64,000 bases of DNA from RGIG4576 sp964613095 (GCA_964613095.1 CAZTFX010000002.1:1-64000), one strand, 5' to 3'. Numbered from the stretch's first letter, positions 53,801-62,220 are shown. The notes: generated by a model not told the origin, from the sequence alone. Made by a program: numbers and translations.

Positions 53801-54210
53801 TCGAAATTAACTTTCATGTATTCGCCTTGTTCAAAGAGACTTTGGTCGGCTTCTTTTTGAGCAACGATTTTTTCGTTTTCATACAATATAACTGTAGCCT
53901 GATAAATCGCGCGATATTGCATATAGGAAATTGCTTCAACCGATTTTCCTACAACGTTTTTCAAATCATCGGCAGTAAAATAACTAGAAACGTAAAATGT
54001 TACCGGTTGTTCCAAATCAGCAGCTACTCCATCGTTACCATCGTAGTCGTAATCGTCGTGCCATTGAAGCTTGATTGTACTTTCGGGAGATTCCCAATTA
54101 AGGGTAACAGCGTTATAATTGGCTGTTGCCTTTAATGAATGAGGTGCTTGTGCATAAGCTAATGAAGATATTGCAAAAATTGCAATAAAGCTAAGTAAAA
54201 ACTTCTTCAT
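50872..54210 (-). CDS. Large secreted modular adhesin-like protein with T9SS-type tail
   Basis: The 1112-residue protein starts with a signal peptide ending AYAQ. Four repeated units (starting near residues 22, 270, 535 and 850) each hold a fibronectin-III-like segment (NAVTLNWESP, LQWKAPLTAV, ISASWSMDMN, LVLTWSNPSS) and a beta-sandwich with a common theme of GKSVEAISYMQ..., VMYGDNVVYKQ, WEVGVGYIIN and MDEGPAVEGYGDYY. The end (IEYYNMQGIKIEKPENGIYI ... AVKIVK) is a typical type-A sorting tail. The composition resembles gingipain/hemagglutinin adhesin regions, but the ligand is unknown. C-ended codons are common, as expected for a lagging-side gene here. It has a leader of about 320 bases. Confidence 0.75.
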   Translation of the reverse strand: MKKFLLSFIAIFAISSLAYAQAPHSLKATANYNAVTLNWESPESTIKLQWHDDYDYDGNDGVAADLEQPVTFYVSSYFTADDLKNVVGKSVEAISYMQYRAIYQATVILYENEKIVAQKEADQSLFEQGEYMKVNFDEPYVIKEGVNLRFAVKYVSGHNMDFVANKDAGPTVYGKGDCISNDGKTWTNTGNGNFLITATLVNNHTTAPDGFNVYCDGTKVNSEPVTETSYTLTEQTTGSHNYAVSAIYGSEEQMSYTTPAVVNSFPTPRFTKAETGILNTTLQWKAPLTAVDKLTWSNETVQTGIGGTSSSDPKIWIKNEFDPSDLIAYTGGQITAINLHLYKEETSCTISEAVLFIFEDDVMVYNQTLTQLELNLLAFDSWNKITLSTPYSITAGKKVAYGVFLRHTKKTHPVSVDTGGSVNNKGNMYSTSSPKSTFANSKPYWSSIAEGNVSGNWMMTADITSSFAETLAGYDLYRNGEKIASDINTDSYIDNVEAPGYYTYEVVAKGSNGNISSADNTTVYIELPEVYRAPYVETSKFDETTKEISASWSMDMNLTNAGDPIYITGFTGDMNLTYGSKLSADLLKTYSGYSISRIYGMIGEETGEIKVAIYTPTGTVLAEKTLAANTIEPLTTFYVELDNPVSITGEEDLYVAYTANLKANTTPIVVDEGSLVDGGAMVSFTPTEGASTWMALGTILSDANDYNIYIGALATPPTATPSSKTSAKSYILSSLPTKDIEVTAIQPKSAIDNNPVVSSFNIYKNNVLVAQTNEYNYAETLKSFGTFNYEISAVYKNGWESPRTNIISFNNTIVQKNPAPFDLTGAVSNNDLVLTWSNPSSATILTYEIGTNDNAMQLTGSGDGFYAITKYKVEDLADKVGMKISHIKFKLASTEVNSLYATVMYGDNVVYKQPIDTKSIVVGYNTVRLDNPVEIPANWEVGVGYIINGATRTPLMVMDEGPAVEGYGDYYSSSGSYWYSMKKKNKLDYNWRISAILEKADQNLIKPMSTEASSCTYNVYRDNELIATGLTETTYTVENAADGSYTVTAVTEEVETAESNAVNYSSTSAIDNVEINDNTNIEYYNMQGIKIEKPENGIYIMKQGAKAVKIVK

Positions 54211-54703
54211 AAATCCTTAATTTTAATGATTAATAATTATTTTGTTTAAATATTTTACATTAGAGATTATATATCTTTATATATCTATATATTATAATCA
54301 TCACCTTATAAGGTTTTGCTTTATTTGCTTAAAGATAGCTAATAATCTTTAAAACAGAAATAAATTCTCAGTAAAATACTTCCTTAATCATTAAAATTAG
54401 TTCGTAAAAACGATTAAAGGGTATTTGTACTGTGATTGGTATAGTTTTATTTTACCGAACAATTTAACGTAAAATCTAAAAGGTGTTTTTTTTATAAATT
54501 AGTTAATGTATTTTGAAGTTATTATTAATAATTTGGCGCAAAAATAATTAAAACAAAATAGTAATACAAATAAAAAGCTATAAAATATTAGGATAATGCA
54601 GAAATAGAAATATTTTATGCATTATTTATGCAAAATGGTATGTGCGAAAATATTTTGTTTAAATTTTTCTTGTATGATTTTTGTAAAAATCATGCAGGAA
54701 CTG
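54211..54703. other. AT-rich gap with a long leader
   Basis: No gene is seen. The minus-strand promoter at 54539-54570 defines a leader of about 320 bases (to 54210) for the adhesin-like gene. It contains the palindrome CCTTATAAGG near 54305-54314 but no known riboswitch fold that I recognise. A 20-base near-palindrome ATGATTTTTG/TAAAAATCAT lies at 54674-54693. Confidence 0.5.
54539..54570 (-). promoter_or_regulatory. Consensus promoter far upstream of the adhesin-like gene
   Basis: On the minus strand TTTG (54570-54567), a 20-base spacer and TATTTTTG (54546-54539) match the Bacteroidota consensus. Confidence 0.6.
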
Positions 54704-55423
54704 CTATATCCTTTGTTGTTTTATTGAAAGATATTGCTGACGTTCCTCCGAAGACAGTTTTTCAATTGCGTAGCGTAAGGTTGTACGAGGCATGTTTTGT
54801 GCGTGTACGTTTAAGAAATTCTTCAATGTTTCAATATCTCGTTTTCCTACTTCTCTTAACATCCATCCTGTTGCCTTGTGGATAAGGTCATGTTTGTGCG
54901 ATAAATATTTTTCTGCAAGAGTGAGTGTGGTTTCAAATTGGTTATTCCTAATGAATGTGAGTGTTGAAACAATTGCAATACGTTGTTCCCACATATTTGA
55001 ACTGTCACTTAATGTGAACAAAATGTCATGTGGGTGATTTAACAGGTATTCACCTAAAATATATTCACAACTCAAATCAACTAAATCCCAATTATTGATG
55101 TATTGTGTTTGTGATAGATAAAAATCCACTATTTCATTTCTTGTTGATTTGTCTTTATTTTTTTTGAAACGAAGTACAAGGGCAAATAGAGCAGATGCTC
55201 TAAATTCATGATAAGGTGATTGAAGCAATTCTAAAATTGTTTCAAGTGAGGCATTATAATATTTTTTTGCGATTTCTCTGTTTTGTGGGGTGGTGAGTCC
55301 TAGAAAAATATCGCCTTCACCATATTGACCTTTTCCTGTTTTGAAGAATCCGGATAAAATTTTTGCTTTTTCCGGGTTTGCCTTTTTCAATATTTCGTTT
55401 TTCCAATTTTCTGCCGTTGTCAT
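54704..55423 (-). CDS. DNA alkylation repair protein, AlkD-like
   Basis: The 239-residue all-helical protein matches the AlkD HEAT-repeat glycosylase family: GQYGEGDIFLGLTTPQNR, LLQSPYHEFRASALFALV, YINNWDLVDLSCEYILG, RIAIVSTLTFIRNNQF and HDLIHKATGWMLREVGKRD. AlkD removes N3- and N7-alkylated bases. It is a single gene between AT-rich gaps, read against the direction of its neighbours. Confidence 0.9.
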   Translation of the reverse strand: MTTAENWKNEILKKANPEKAKILSGFFKTGKGQYGEGDIFLGLTTPQNREIAKKYYNASLETILELLQSPYHEFRASALFALVLRFKKNKDKSTRNEIVDFYLSQTQYINNWDLVDLSCEYILGEYLLNHPHDILFTLSDSSNMWEQRIAIVSTLTFIRNNQFETTLTLAEKYLSHKHDLIHKATGWMLREVGKRDIETLKNFLNVHAQNMPRTTLRYAIEKLSSEERQQYLSIKQQRI

Positions 55424-55665
55424 AAGAAATGTGTAGTCTTTTGTTGTAAAATTACAATATTTCCGTTAAAAAGTCCCGATAATTCCTTAGAACTTATGAA
55501 ATTTTAAAATCTCAGAGGGTTTAAAATGCTGTAATTTAAGTAAAATCAGGTAGTTAGAGTGATTTTGAGAATGCTCTGATATTTCGATAGAAAAAACAAA
55601 AAAGTGAGTAAAACTTACATTGTGTAAATTTTTGTTAATACATGATGTAGTATCTAATTCTATGT

Positions 55666-55673
55666 TATCTTTG
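55666..55673 (+). promoter_or_regulatory. -7 box for ybeY
   Basis: TATCTTTG ends 10 bases before the ATG at 55684 and 19 before the one at 55693, favouring the second start. The preceding 240 bases (55424-55665) hold no gene that I can see. Confidence 0.5.
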
Positions 55674-55692
55674 TATGTAATTTATGTTAATT

Positions 55693-56112
55693 ATGTCAAA
55701 TATAAATTTTATAGTTAAAAACGTTGTAATGCCGGAGTTTGATCAAGAAAGGACAAGGGCATGGATAGAAGATGTTGCCAGCCGTCATAATAAAACTGTT
55801 GGTGAACTGACCTATATTTTTTGTGATGATAAGAAAATATTGGAAGTAAATCGACAATTCTTACAACATGATTATTATACCGATATAATTACTTTTGATT
55901 ATTCCAATAAACGACGAATAAGTGGAGACTTATTTATTTCACTGGATACAGTGAAAAGTAATGCCGAGCTTTTTTCGAAATCTTATGATGAGGAATTTAT
56001 GCGAGTGATAATTCATGGCGTTTTACACTTATGTGGTATAAATGATAAGGGTGAGGGAGAACGCGAAATAATGGAAATACATGAGAATGAGTCACTTGCT
56101 TTATTGACTTAA
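55693..56112 (+). CDS. ybeY: rRNA maturation RNase YbeY
   Basis: YbeY is a metallo-RNase that helps 16S rRNA 3' maturation and ribosome quality control. The 139-residue protein (start chosen at 55693) has the characteristic YYTDIITFDYS and GDLFISLDTV segments and the metal site HGVLHLCGINDKGEG. The first two zinc histidines are His108 and His112, but the third position of HGxLHLxGYDH is Asp118 here. I recall that relatives in this phylum share this, so it is likely still active. mnmG starts 13 bases downstream. Confidence 0.9.
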   Translation: MSNINFIVKNVVMPEFDQERTRAWIEDVASRHNKTVGELTYIFCDDKKILEVNRQFLQHDYYTDIITFDYSNKRRISGDLFISLDTVKSNAELFSKSYDEEFMRVIIHGVLHLCGINDKGEGEREIMEIHENESLALLT

Positions 56113-56125
56113 TTTATTTAAATGT

Positions 56126-58003
56126 ATGAAATTTGAATATGATGTAATTGTGATAGGTGCCGGTCATGCAGGTTGCGAAGCTGCGTGTGCTGCTGCTCAT
56201 TTAGGTTCTTCTACGTTGCTTATTACGTTGGATATGAATAAAATAGCACAAATGAGTTGTAATCCGGCTGTTGGAGGTATAGCCAAAGGACAGATTGTAC
56301 GAGAAATTGACGCTTTGGGCGGTGAAATGGGTATTGTAACCGATAAATCGGCTATACAATTCCGAATGTTGAATCGTTCTAAAGGACCGGCGATGTGGAG
56401 TCCGCGTGCGCAAAGTGATCGTATGAAATTTATGTCGGAATGGCGTAATGTGTTGGAAAATACCCCCAATTTATATATTTGGCAAGATGATGCAATAGGA
56501 TTTGTATTTGATGGAAATACTGTAGTGGGCGTCAGAACGGCTTTTGGGGTAGAATTTAAAGCGAGTGCAGTTGTTCTTACTGCCGGAACGTTTCTAAATG
56601 GACTTATGCATGTTGGGCGAGTACAGATAAAGGGAGGTCGTGTGTCGGAACCGGCTTCTTACGGTATTACCGAGCAATTGCGTGACATGGGTTTTACGAC
56701 TGAAAGGATGAAAACAGGAACTCCGGTTAGAATTGACGCACGTTCTATAAAATTCGAAATGGCGGAAAAACAAGAAGGAGATAATGATTTTCATAAATTC
56801 TCATATATGCCTGCAGTAAAGCGTGAGTTGAAACAGCGCCCATGTTGGATTGTGAATACCAATCCCGAAGTGCATGAAATATTACGTGAAGGTTTGCCGG
56901 AATCACCGTTATATAATGGGCAAATAAAAAGTATAGGTCCGCGTTACTGTCCCAGCATTGAGACTAAAATTGTAACCTTTGCCGATAAGGATTCTCATCA
57001 ATTGTTTTTGGAACCGGAGGGGGAAACGACAAATGAATATTATGTAAATGGATTTTCTTCGTCATTACCTTTAGGGGTGCAGTTTAATGCTTTACAGAAA
57101 GTGCCTGCACTTGCCGATGTACAGATATATCGTCCCGGGTATGCAATAGAATATGATTTTTTTGACCCTACTCAATTGAAACATACGCTGGAAACAAAAA
57201 AAGTGAAAAACTTATTTTTTGCGGGACAAGTGAATGGAACTACAGGCTACGAAGAAGCTGCCGGTCAAGGATTGATTGCAGGTATAAATGCGCATCAAAA
57301 TGCAGTAGGAGGAGAACCTTTTGTTTTGGGTCGTGATGAAGCCTATATAGGAGTACTTATAGATGATTTGGTTACAAAAGGGGTAGATGAGCCTTATAGA
57401 ATGTTTACTTCTCGTGCCGAATACAGAATTTTGTTGCGACAAGATGATGCCGATATGAGACTAACCGAAAAATCATACAGACTTGGTCTTGCGACAAAGG
57501 AAAGATATGAGTTAATGAAATCAAAGCGTGAACAGCGAGATCGCTTGGTTGATTTTTGTAGAGAATTTTCTGTAAAACCGTCTTTGATAAATGAAGATTT
57601 AGAAAGTCTAGGAACATCGCCATTAAAAGAAGGTTGTAAATTATATTCGCTGGTGTTACGCCCGCAACTTGATATTAATAAATTGGCTGAAATTTTAAAG
57701 CCGTTGAAGAATTTTATTGAAACACTTGAAGTTGAAAGACGCGAAGAAATTATAGAGGCAGCCGAAATATTAATAAAATATCAAGGTTATATTGACCGAG
57801 AAAAGATGATTGCCGAAAAAGTAATGCGTCTGGAGCATGTGAAGTTGAAAGGTAAATTGAAATATAGTGAGATAAATGCTATTTCAACAGAAGCAAGACA
57901 AAAGTTGGAAAAGATAGATCCGGAAACAGTGGCTCAAGCTGCACGAATACCGGGAATATCTCCAAGTGACATAAATATATTGCTTTTATTATTAGGAAGA
58001 TAA
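56126..58003 (+). CDS. mnmG: tRNA uridine-5-carboxymethylaminomethyl modification enzyme MnmG (GidA)
   Basis: MnmG with MnmE modifies U34 of several tRNAs, using FAD and methylene-tetrahydrofolate. The 625-residue protein shows the FAD motif VIGAGHAGCEAACAAAHLG near residue 10, CNPAVGGIAKGQIVREIDALGG (read as CNPAVGGIAKG and REIDALGGEMG), GTFLNGLMHVG, the signature GPRYCPSIETKI and GQVNGTTGYEEAAGQGL, and a C-terminal helical domain. Codons end in G much more often than C. mnmG/gidA often lies near replication origins; here it lies 22 kb from the proposed oriC with a parS site directly behind it. MnmE is not in the window. Confidence 0.96.
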   Translation: MKFEYDVIVIGAGHAGCEAACAAAHLGSSTLLITLDMNKIAQMSCNPAVGGIAKGQIVREIDALGGEMGIVTDKSAIQFRMLNRSKGPAMWSPRAQSDRMKFMSEWRNVLENTPNLYIWQDDAIGFVFDGNTVVGVRTAFGVEFKASAVVLTAGTFLNGLMHVGRVQIKGGRVSEPASYGITEQLRDMGFTTERMKTGTPVRIDARSIKFEMAEKQEGDNDFHKFSYMPAVKRELKQRPCWIVNTNPEVHEILREGLPESPLYNGQIKSIGPRYCPSIETKIVTFADKDSHQLFLEPEGETTNEYYVNGFSSSLPLGVQFNALQKVPALADVQIYRPGYAIEYDFFDPTQLKHTLETKKVKNLFFAGQVNGTTGYEEAAGQGLIAGINAHQNAVGGEPFVLGRDEAYIGVLIDDLVTKGVDEPYRMFTSRAEYRILLRQDDADMRLTEKSYRLGLATKERYELMKSKREQRDRLVDFCREFSVKPSLINEDLESLGTSPLKEGCKLYSLVLRPQLDINKLAEILKPLKNFIETLEVERREEIIEAAEILIKYQGYIDREKMIAEKVMRLEHVKLKGKLKYSEINAISTEARQKLEKIDPETVAQAARIPGISPSDINILLLLLGR

Positions 58004-58011
58004 ATTAAAAT

Positions 58012-58027
58012 TGTTTCACGTGGAACA
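58012..58027. other. parS site (ParB-binding palindrome)
   Basis: The sequence TGTTTCACGTGGAACA reads TGTTCCACGTGAAACA on the minus strand, a perfect match to the bacterial parS consensus TGTTNCACGTGAAACA. It lies between mnmG and apt. ParB nucleates here to organise and segregate the newly replicated origin region; parA and parB are not in the window. Chromosomal parS sites usually lie close to oriC. Confidence 0.85.
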
Positions 58028-58048
58028 TTAACTTAAACAATATACAAT

Positions 58049-58582
58049 ATGGAAGAAAACAAAATGGAAAGAGTGAAGAGTTTGATTCGTGATATACCTG
58101 ATTTTCCTCAAAAAGGAATTTTGTTTAGAGATCTTACTACAGCATTGAAAGATGGTCAAGCTCTACATGAAATAGGGGAGACTTTACGGGATATTTATAA
58201 GGAACTTGGTGTAACTAAAGTTGTAGGTATTGAAGCACGTGGATTTATTGGAGCTTCAGTTCTTGCTTACGAACTTGGTGCAGGGTTTGTTCCATTGCGT
58301 AAACCGGGAAAACTTCCTGCAATTACAATTAATAAAACCTATGCCAAAGAGTATGGAACCGATACAATCGAGATTCATCGTGATGCAATAGATGAAAACG
58401 ATGTGGTGGTTATTCATGATGACCTTCTTGCTACCGGTGGAACAATGGCTGCTGCCTATGAACTTGTGAAAAGTTTAAATCCCAAAAAAGTTTATATAAA
58501 TTTCATAGTGGAACTTTCGGTCTTGAATGGTCGCAAAGCCTTTCCTGCAGATGCCGAGATTACCTCATTGATTACTTATTGA
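58049..58582 (+). CDS. apt: Adenine phosphoribosyltransferase
   Basis: Apt converts adenine and PRPP to AMP in purine salvage. The 177-residue protein shows IRDIPDFPQKGILFRDLTT, GIEARGFIGASVLAYELGAGFVPLRK (read as EARGFIGASVLAYELG), and the PRPP-binding loop VVVIHDDLLATGGTMAAA. I take the first ATG; a second Met five residues on is possible. It starts 21 bases after the parS site and 17 bases before uvrC. Confidence 0.95.
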   Translation: MEENKMERVKSLIRDIPDFPQKGILFRDLTTALKDGQALHEIGETLRDIYKELGVTKVVGIEARGFIGASVLAYELGAGFVPLRKPGKLPAITINKTYAKEYGTDTIEIHRDAIDENDVVVIHDDLLATGGTMAAAYELVKSLNPKKVYINFIVELSVLNGRKAFPADAEITSLITY

Positions 58583-58599
58583 AATTGATTTAAGAGGGT

Positions 58600-60402
58600 G
58601 TGGACGCACGTGAAAATTTGAAAATAAAAATAGGACTTTTACCTGATTCTCCCGGAGTCTATATGTATTTTGATAGTGAGGGGAAGATTATTTATGTAGG
58701 TAAAGCAAAAAGATTAAAACGCAGGGTAAATTCCTATTTTAATCGAGTACATAGTGTGGCTCGCACCAATATCCTTGTCAAGAATATCCATGATATGAAA
58801 TATATTGTTGTGGATAGTGAAGAAGATGCATTACATCTTGAAAACAGCTTGATAAAGGAGCATAAACCTAGATATAATGTCTTATTAAAAGATGATAAAT
58901 CTTACCCTTGGATATGTGTTACAAACGAACCGTATCCTAGGGTTTTTCTTACGCGGGAAAATCCTTCTCGTGGAGCAAAGTTTTATGGACCTTATTCTAA
59001 TGTAGGTGTAGCACGAACTGTAATAGAGTTAATCAGAGAATTGTATCCTATTCGAACGTGTCGCCATGTGATAACTCCGGAAGTTGTTACGCGTGGTAAA
59101 ATAAGTTTGTGTCTTCAGTATCACATAAAAAATTGTTTGGGTTGCTGTAAAGGATATATAGGAGTTGATGAATATAAAAAATATATCGATGAAATCAGGC
59201 AAATATTAAATGGAAACACTCAACAACTATGTGATTATCTTGTCGATGAAATGGGAAAATTGGCAAGTGAATTAAAATTTGAAGAAGCACAGATTATTAA
59301 GGAGAAATACGATTTAGTCGAAAAATATAGGGCTAAATCGGTAATTGTTAGTTCACATATAAATGATATTGATGTATATGCCATTCATAGAGATGATAAT
59401 TGTGCGTATATAAATTATCTGCATTTGAGAAATGGAGCAATAGTGCAGTGTCTCACGTTGGAGTACGGTGTGAAATTGGAGGAAACCGATGAAGAATTGT
59501 TGTCGATGGCTGTTGTTGAAATAATGGCTAAATTCAATCGAAAGCCTCATGAGGTTTTGGTTCCGGTTATTCCGGAGACAGAAATGGAGGGTGTCCAGTT
59601 TATTGTACCTAAAATAGGCGATAAGAAAAAATTATTGGATATAGCGTTGAAAAACGCAAAGCAGTTTATGATTGAGAAATTATCGCGTTCAGAGAAATTG
59701 AATCCGCAGCAACGTACCATGAGAGTACTTACAACAATGCAACGAGATTTTCGCTTGGATGTATTGCCACGTCATATAGAATGTTTTGATAATTCCAATA
59801 TACAAGGGACAAATCCTGTTGCATCATGCGTTGTTTTTAAGGACGCTGTGCCTTCAAAAAAAGATTATCGTCATTTCAATATAAAAACGGTTGTGGGACC
59901 GGATGACTTTGCTTCAATGAATGAGGTGTTGACACGCCGTTATACACGTTTAATGGAAGAAGGTGAAGAGTTGCCTCAGTTGGTGATTGTAGATGGCGGT
60001 AAGGGGCAATTAAGTGCGGCTGTGGAGGCTTTTACCGAAATGGGTATTCGTGGTAAAGTAGCTCTTGTGGGAATAGCAAAGCGACTTGAGGAAATTTATT
60101 TTCCGGGTGACAGTGTACCTTTGTATATAGACAAAAACAGTGAATCTTTGAGAGTTGTTCAACGTTTGCGAGATGAGGCACATCGTTTCGGTATAACACA
60201 TCATAGAAATAGAAGAAGTAAAGGACAAACCGTGTCTATTCTTGATGGAATAAAAGGTGTTGGAGAAGTTACGAGAGATACGTTGATAAAACATTTCAAG
60301 AGCTTGAAACGCCTTCGTGAAGCCGATGAATCGGCAGTAGCAGCAGTGGTAGGTGCTGCAAAAGCTAAAATAGTAGTTGAAGGATTGAAAAAAACAGAAT
60401 AA
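58600..60402 (+). CDS. uvrC: Excinuclease ABC subunit C
   Basis: UvrC makes both incisions in nucleotide excision repair. The 600-residue protein starts with GTG (DARENLKIKIGLLP). Domains are an N-terminal GIY-YIG nuclease (about 15-95, GVYMYFDSEGKIIYVGKAKR), a cysteine cluster, the UVR motif (about 205-235), an RNase-H-like endonuclease (about 385-540, ECFDNSNIQGTNPVASCVVF, VDGGKGQLSAA, with Asp residues) and C-terminal helix-hairpin-helix repeats (DGIKGVGEVTRDTLIKHF). dtd begins one base after its stop. Confidence 0.95.
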   Translation: MDARENLKIKIGLLPDSPGVYMYFDSEGKIIYVGKAKRLKRRVNSYFNRVHSVARTNILVKNIHDMKYIVVDSEEDALHLENSLIKEHKPRYNVLLKDDKSYPWICVTNEPYPRVFLTRENPSRGAKFYGPYSNVGVARTVIELIRELYPIRTCRHVITPEVVTRGKISLCLQYHIKNCLGCCKGYIGVDEYKKYIDEIRQILNGNTQQLCDYLVDEMGKLASELKFEEAQIIKEKYDLVEKYRAKSVIVSSHINDIDVYAIHRDDNCAYINYLHLRNGAIVQCLTLEYGVKLEETDEELLSMAVVEIMAKFNRKPHEVLVPVIPETEMEGVQFIVPKIGDKKKLLDIALKNAKQFMIEKLSRSEKLNPQQRTMRVLTTMQRDFRLDVLPRHIECFDNSNIQGTNPVASCVVFKDAVPSKKDYRHFNIKTVVGPDDFASMNEVLTRRYTRLMEEGEELPQLVIVDGGKGQLSAAVEAFTEMGIRGKVALVGIAKRLEEIYFPGDSVPLYIDKNSESLRVVQRLRDEAHRFGITHHRNRRSKGQTVSILDGIKGVGEVTRDTLIKHFKSLKRLREADESAVAAVVGAAKAKIVVEGLKKTE

Positions 60403-60403
60403 T

Positions 60404-60856
60404 ATGAGAATTGTAATACAAAGAGTGTTAAACGCTTCAATATCAATAGATGAAGATTTGTATAGTGCTATAAATCAAGGGCTTATGATATTGGTTGGTA
60501 TTGCCGAAGGTGATACTGAACAAGATATGGAGTGGCTTGCTACTAAAGCAGCAAATATGCGTATTTTTGATGATGAGAACGGTGTGATGAATCGCAGTGT
60601 TATAGACGTGGGTGGAGAGGTTCTTGCTGTAAGCCAGTTTACATTGACTGCGTCAACAAAGAAAGGAAACAGACCATCCTATATTCATGCTGCAGGTCAT
60701 GATTTGGCTATTCCGTTATATGATAAATTTTGTGAACGATTACAGTCTCTTATCGGTTGTGAAGTGAAAAAGGGTGTGTTTGGTGCCGATATGCAAGTGG
60801 CACTAATTAATGACGGACCGGTTACTATTATTGTAGATTCGAAATTAAAAGAGTAA
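60404..60856 (+). CDS. dtd: D-aminoacyl-tRNA deacylase
   Basis: Dtd removes D-amino acids and glycine mischarged on tRNA. The 150-residue protein has MRIVIQRVLNASISID, the catalytic SQFTLTAS motif (LAVSQFTLTASTKKGNRP) and the cross-subunit GPVTIIVDS motif near the C terminus. The length is standard. It is tightly linked to uvrC. Confidence 0.94.
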   Translation: MRIVIQRVLNASISIDEDLYSAINQGLMILVGIAEGDTEQDMEWLATKAANMRIFDDENGVMNRSVIDVGGEVLAVSQFTLTASTKKGNRPSYIHAAGHDLAIPLYDKFCERLQSLIGCEVKKGVFGADMQVALINDGPVTIIVDSKLKE

Positions 60857-60919
60857 CTTTGGCGTTGAGGATTAAAAAAACAAAAATTGGTTTAACTGTT
60901 TTCAAAAATTGCAAGGAAA

Positions 60920-61255
60920 ATGACTTTAGAAGAGGCTCAAAAGCGCGTTGATGATTGGATTCATACTTATGGAGTACGCTATTTCAGCGAGTTAACTAAT
61001 ATGGCTATCCTTACAGAAGAGGTTGGAGAGGTTGCCAGAATTATTGCCAGAAAATACGGTGATCAGTCTTTTAAGCCAAGTGACAATGAAAAAGAGCTTG
61101 CTGACGAGCTTGCCGATGTTCTATGGGTGGTCTTGTGCCTTGCTAATCAAACCGGAGTGAATCTTACTGAAGCTCTTGAAGAAAATTTCCGTAAAAAAAC
61201 AATAAGAGACAGTGAGAGACATTTAAATAATGAGAAATTAAAAAACGTACAATAA
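60920..61255 (+). CDS. MazG-like nucleotide pyrophosphohydrolase
   Basis: The 111-residue all-alpha protein shows the MazG metal-binding pattern: ILTEEVGEVARIIARKYGD (EExxE) and KELADELADVLWVVLCLAN (ExxD). Such enzymes hydrolyse nucleoside triphosphates to monophosphates. It lies 63 bases after dtd and 11 before deoC; a TAACTTTG box overlapping the dtd stop (60854-60861) could give it its own promoter. Confidence 0.87.
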   Translation: MTLEEAQKRVDDWIHTYGVRYFSELTNMAILTEEVGEVARIIARKYGDQSFKPSDNEKELADELADVLWVVLCLANQTGVNLTEALEENFRKKTIRDSERHLNNEKLKNVQ

Positions 61256-61266
61256 ATTTTACAATT

Positions 61267-62202
61267 ATGGAAGAATTACATAATCATGATTGTTGTTGTG
61301 GTCATGAACATGAACACAATCACAATAAGTATAGAGAGGCTATTTTGCACAGTGATGTATGTATTGATGATGAAAAAATTGCTGCTACAGTAGCCGAGAT
61401 TATAGCAAAGCATGCAGAGGAGAATAATAATGTAGATGTATATAAGTTTTTGCTTAATACGATTGATTTAACTACATTGAGTTCGGAAGATTCTGAAAAA
61501 TCGGTTACGGAATTTGTGCAAAAGGTTAATGATTTTGAAACAAATTATCCTATGTACAAAAATGTTGCGGCAATTTGTGTATATTCTCGTTTTGCCGAGG
61601 TCGTTCGTGCTGCTCTTGAGGTTTCTGAAGTAAATATTGCTGTATGTTCTGCTAATTTCCCTTCTTCTCAGTCTCGTTTGGAGGTTAAAACCACAGAGAC
61701 AGCTCTTGCTGTAATGGATGGAGCCAATGAAGTGGATATTGTGTTTAATCTTGGGTTGTACCGAGATGGAGCTTATGAAGAATTATGTGATGAAATTTCT
61801 GAAATAAAAGAAGCAGCAAAAGATGCACATTTGAAAGTTATTCTTGAGACAGGTGCTTTAAAAACTGCCGAACATATACGTAATGCATCCATATTATCAA
61901 TGTATTCAGGAGCTGATTTTATAAAGACTTCTACGGGAAAAATGTATCCCGGAGCTTCTTTGGAAGCTGCTTACGTTATGTGTAAGTGTATTAAGGAGTA
62001 TTATGGTAAACATGGTGTAATGAAAGGATTTAAGGCTTCCGGAGGAATTCGTACTACCGAGGATGCAGTGAAATATTATACCATTGTAAAAGAAGTTCTT
62101 GGAGAAAAGTGGTTGACCAATGAATACTTCCGTATCGGTGCGTCAGGTTTAGCTAACAGCTTGTTTGCCGATATTGCAGGGAGTGAGGAAAAACCATTCT
62201 AA
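61267..62202 (+). CDS. deoC: Deoxyribose-phosphate aldolase with His/Cys-rich N terminus
   Basis: DeoC cleaves 2-deoxyribose-5-phosphate to glyceraldehyde-3-phosphate and acetaldehyde in nucleoside catabolism. The 311-residue protein carries the class I aldolase features: AAICVYSRFAEVVRAAL, EVDIVFNLGLY, VILETGAL, and the Schiff-base lysine in DFIKTSTGKMYPGASLEA. Before the usual start is a short segment with six His and three Cys in the first 20 residues (DCCCGHEHEHNHN), which looks able to bind metal. A terminator follows. Confidence 0.94.
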   Translation: MEELHNHDCCCGHEHEHNHNKYREAILHSDVCIDDEKIAATVAEIIAKHAEENNNVDVYKFLLNTIDLTTLSSEDSEKSVTEFVQKVNDFETNYPMYKNVAAICVYSRFAEVVRAALEVSEVNIAVCSANFPSSQSRLEVKTTETALAVMDGANEVDIVFNLGLYRDGAYEELCDEISEIKEAAKDAHLKVILETGALKTAEHIRNASILSMYSGADFIKTSTGKMYPGASLEAAYVMCKCIKEYYGKHGVMKGFKASGGIRTTEDAVKYYTIVKEVLGEKWLTNEYFRIGASGLANSLFADIAGSEEKPF

Positions 62203-62220
62203 AGTTGTATTTGAAAAAGT

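Noticed and set aside
54674..54693. Near-palindrome downstream of alkD as a terminator
   Set aside because: The loop is too small and no T tract follows on the minus strand.
58604..58618. Second parS-like site (GCACGTGAAAA) at the uvrC start
   Set aside because: Only one half matches; the left half and the final ACA do not.
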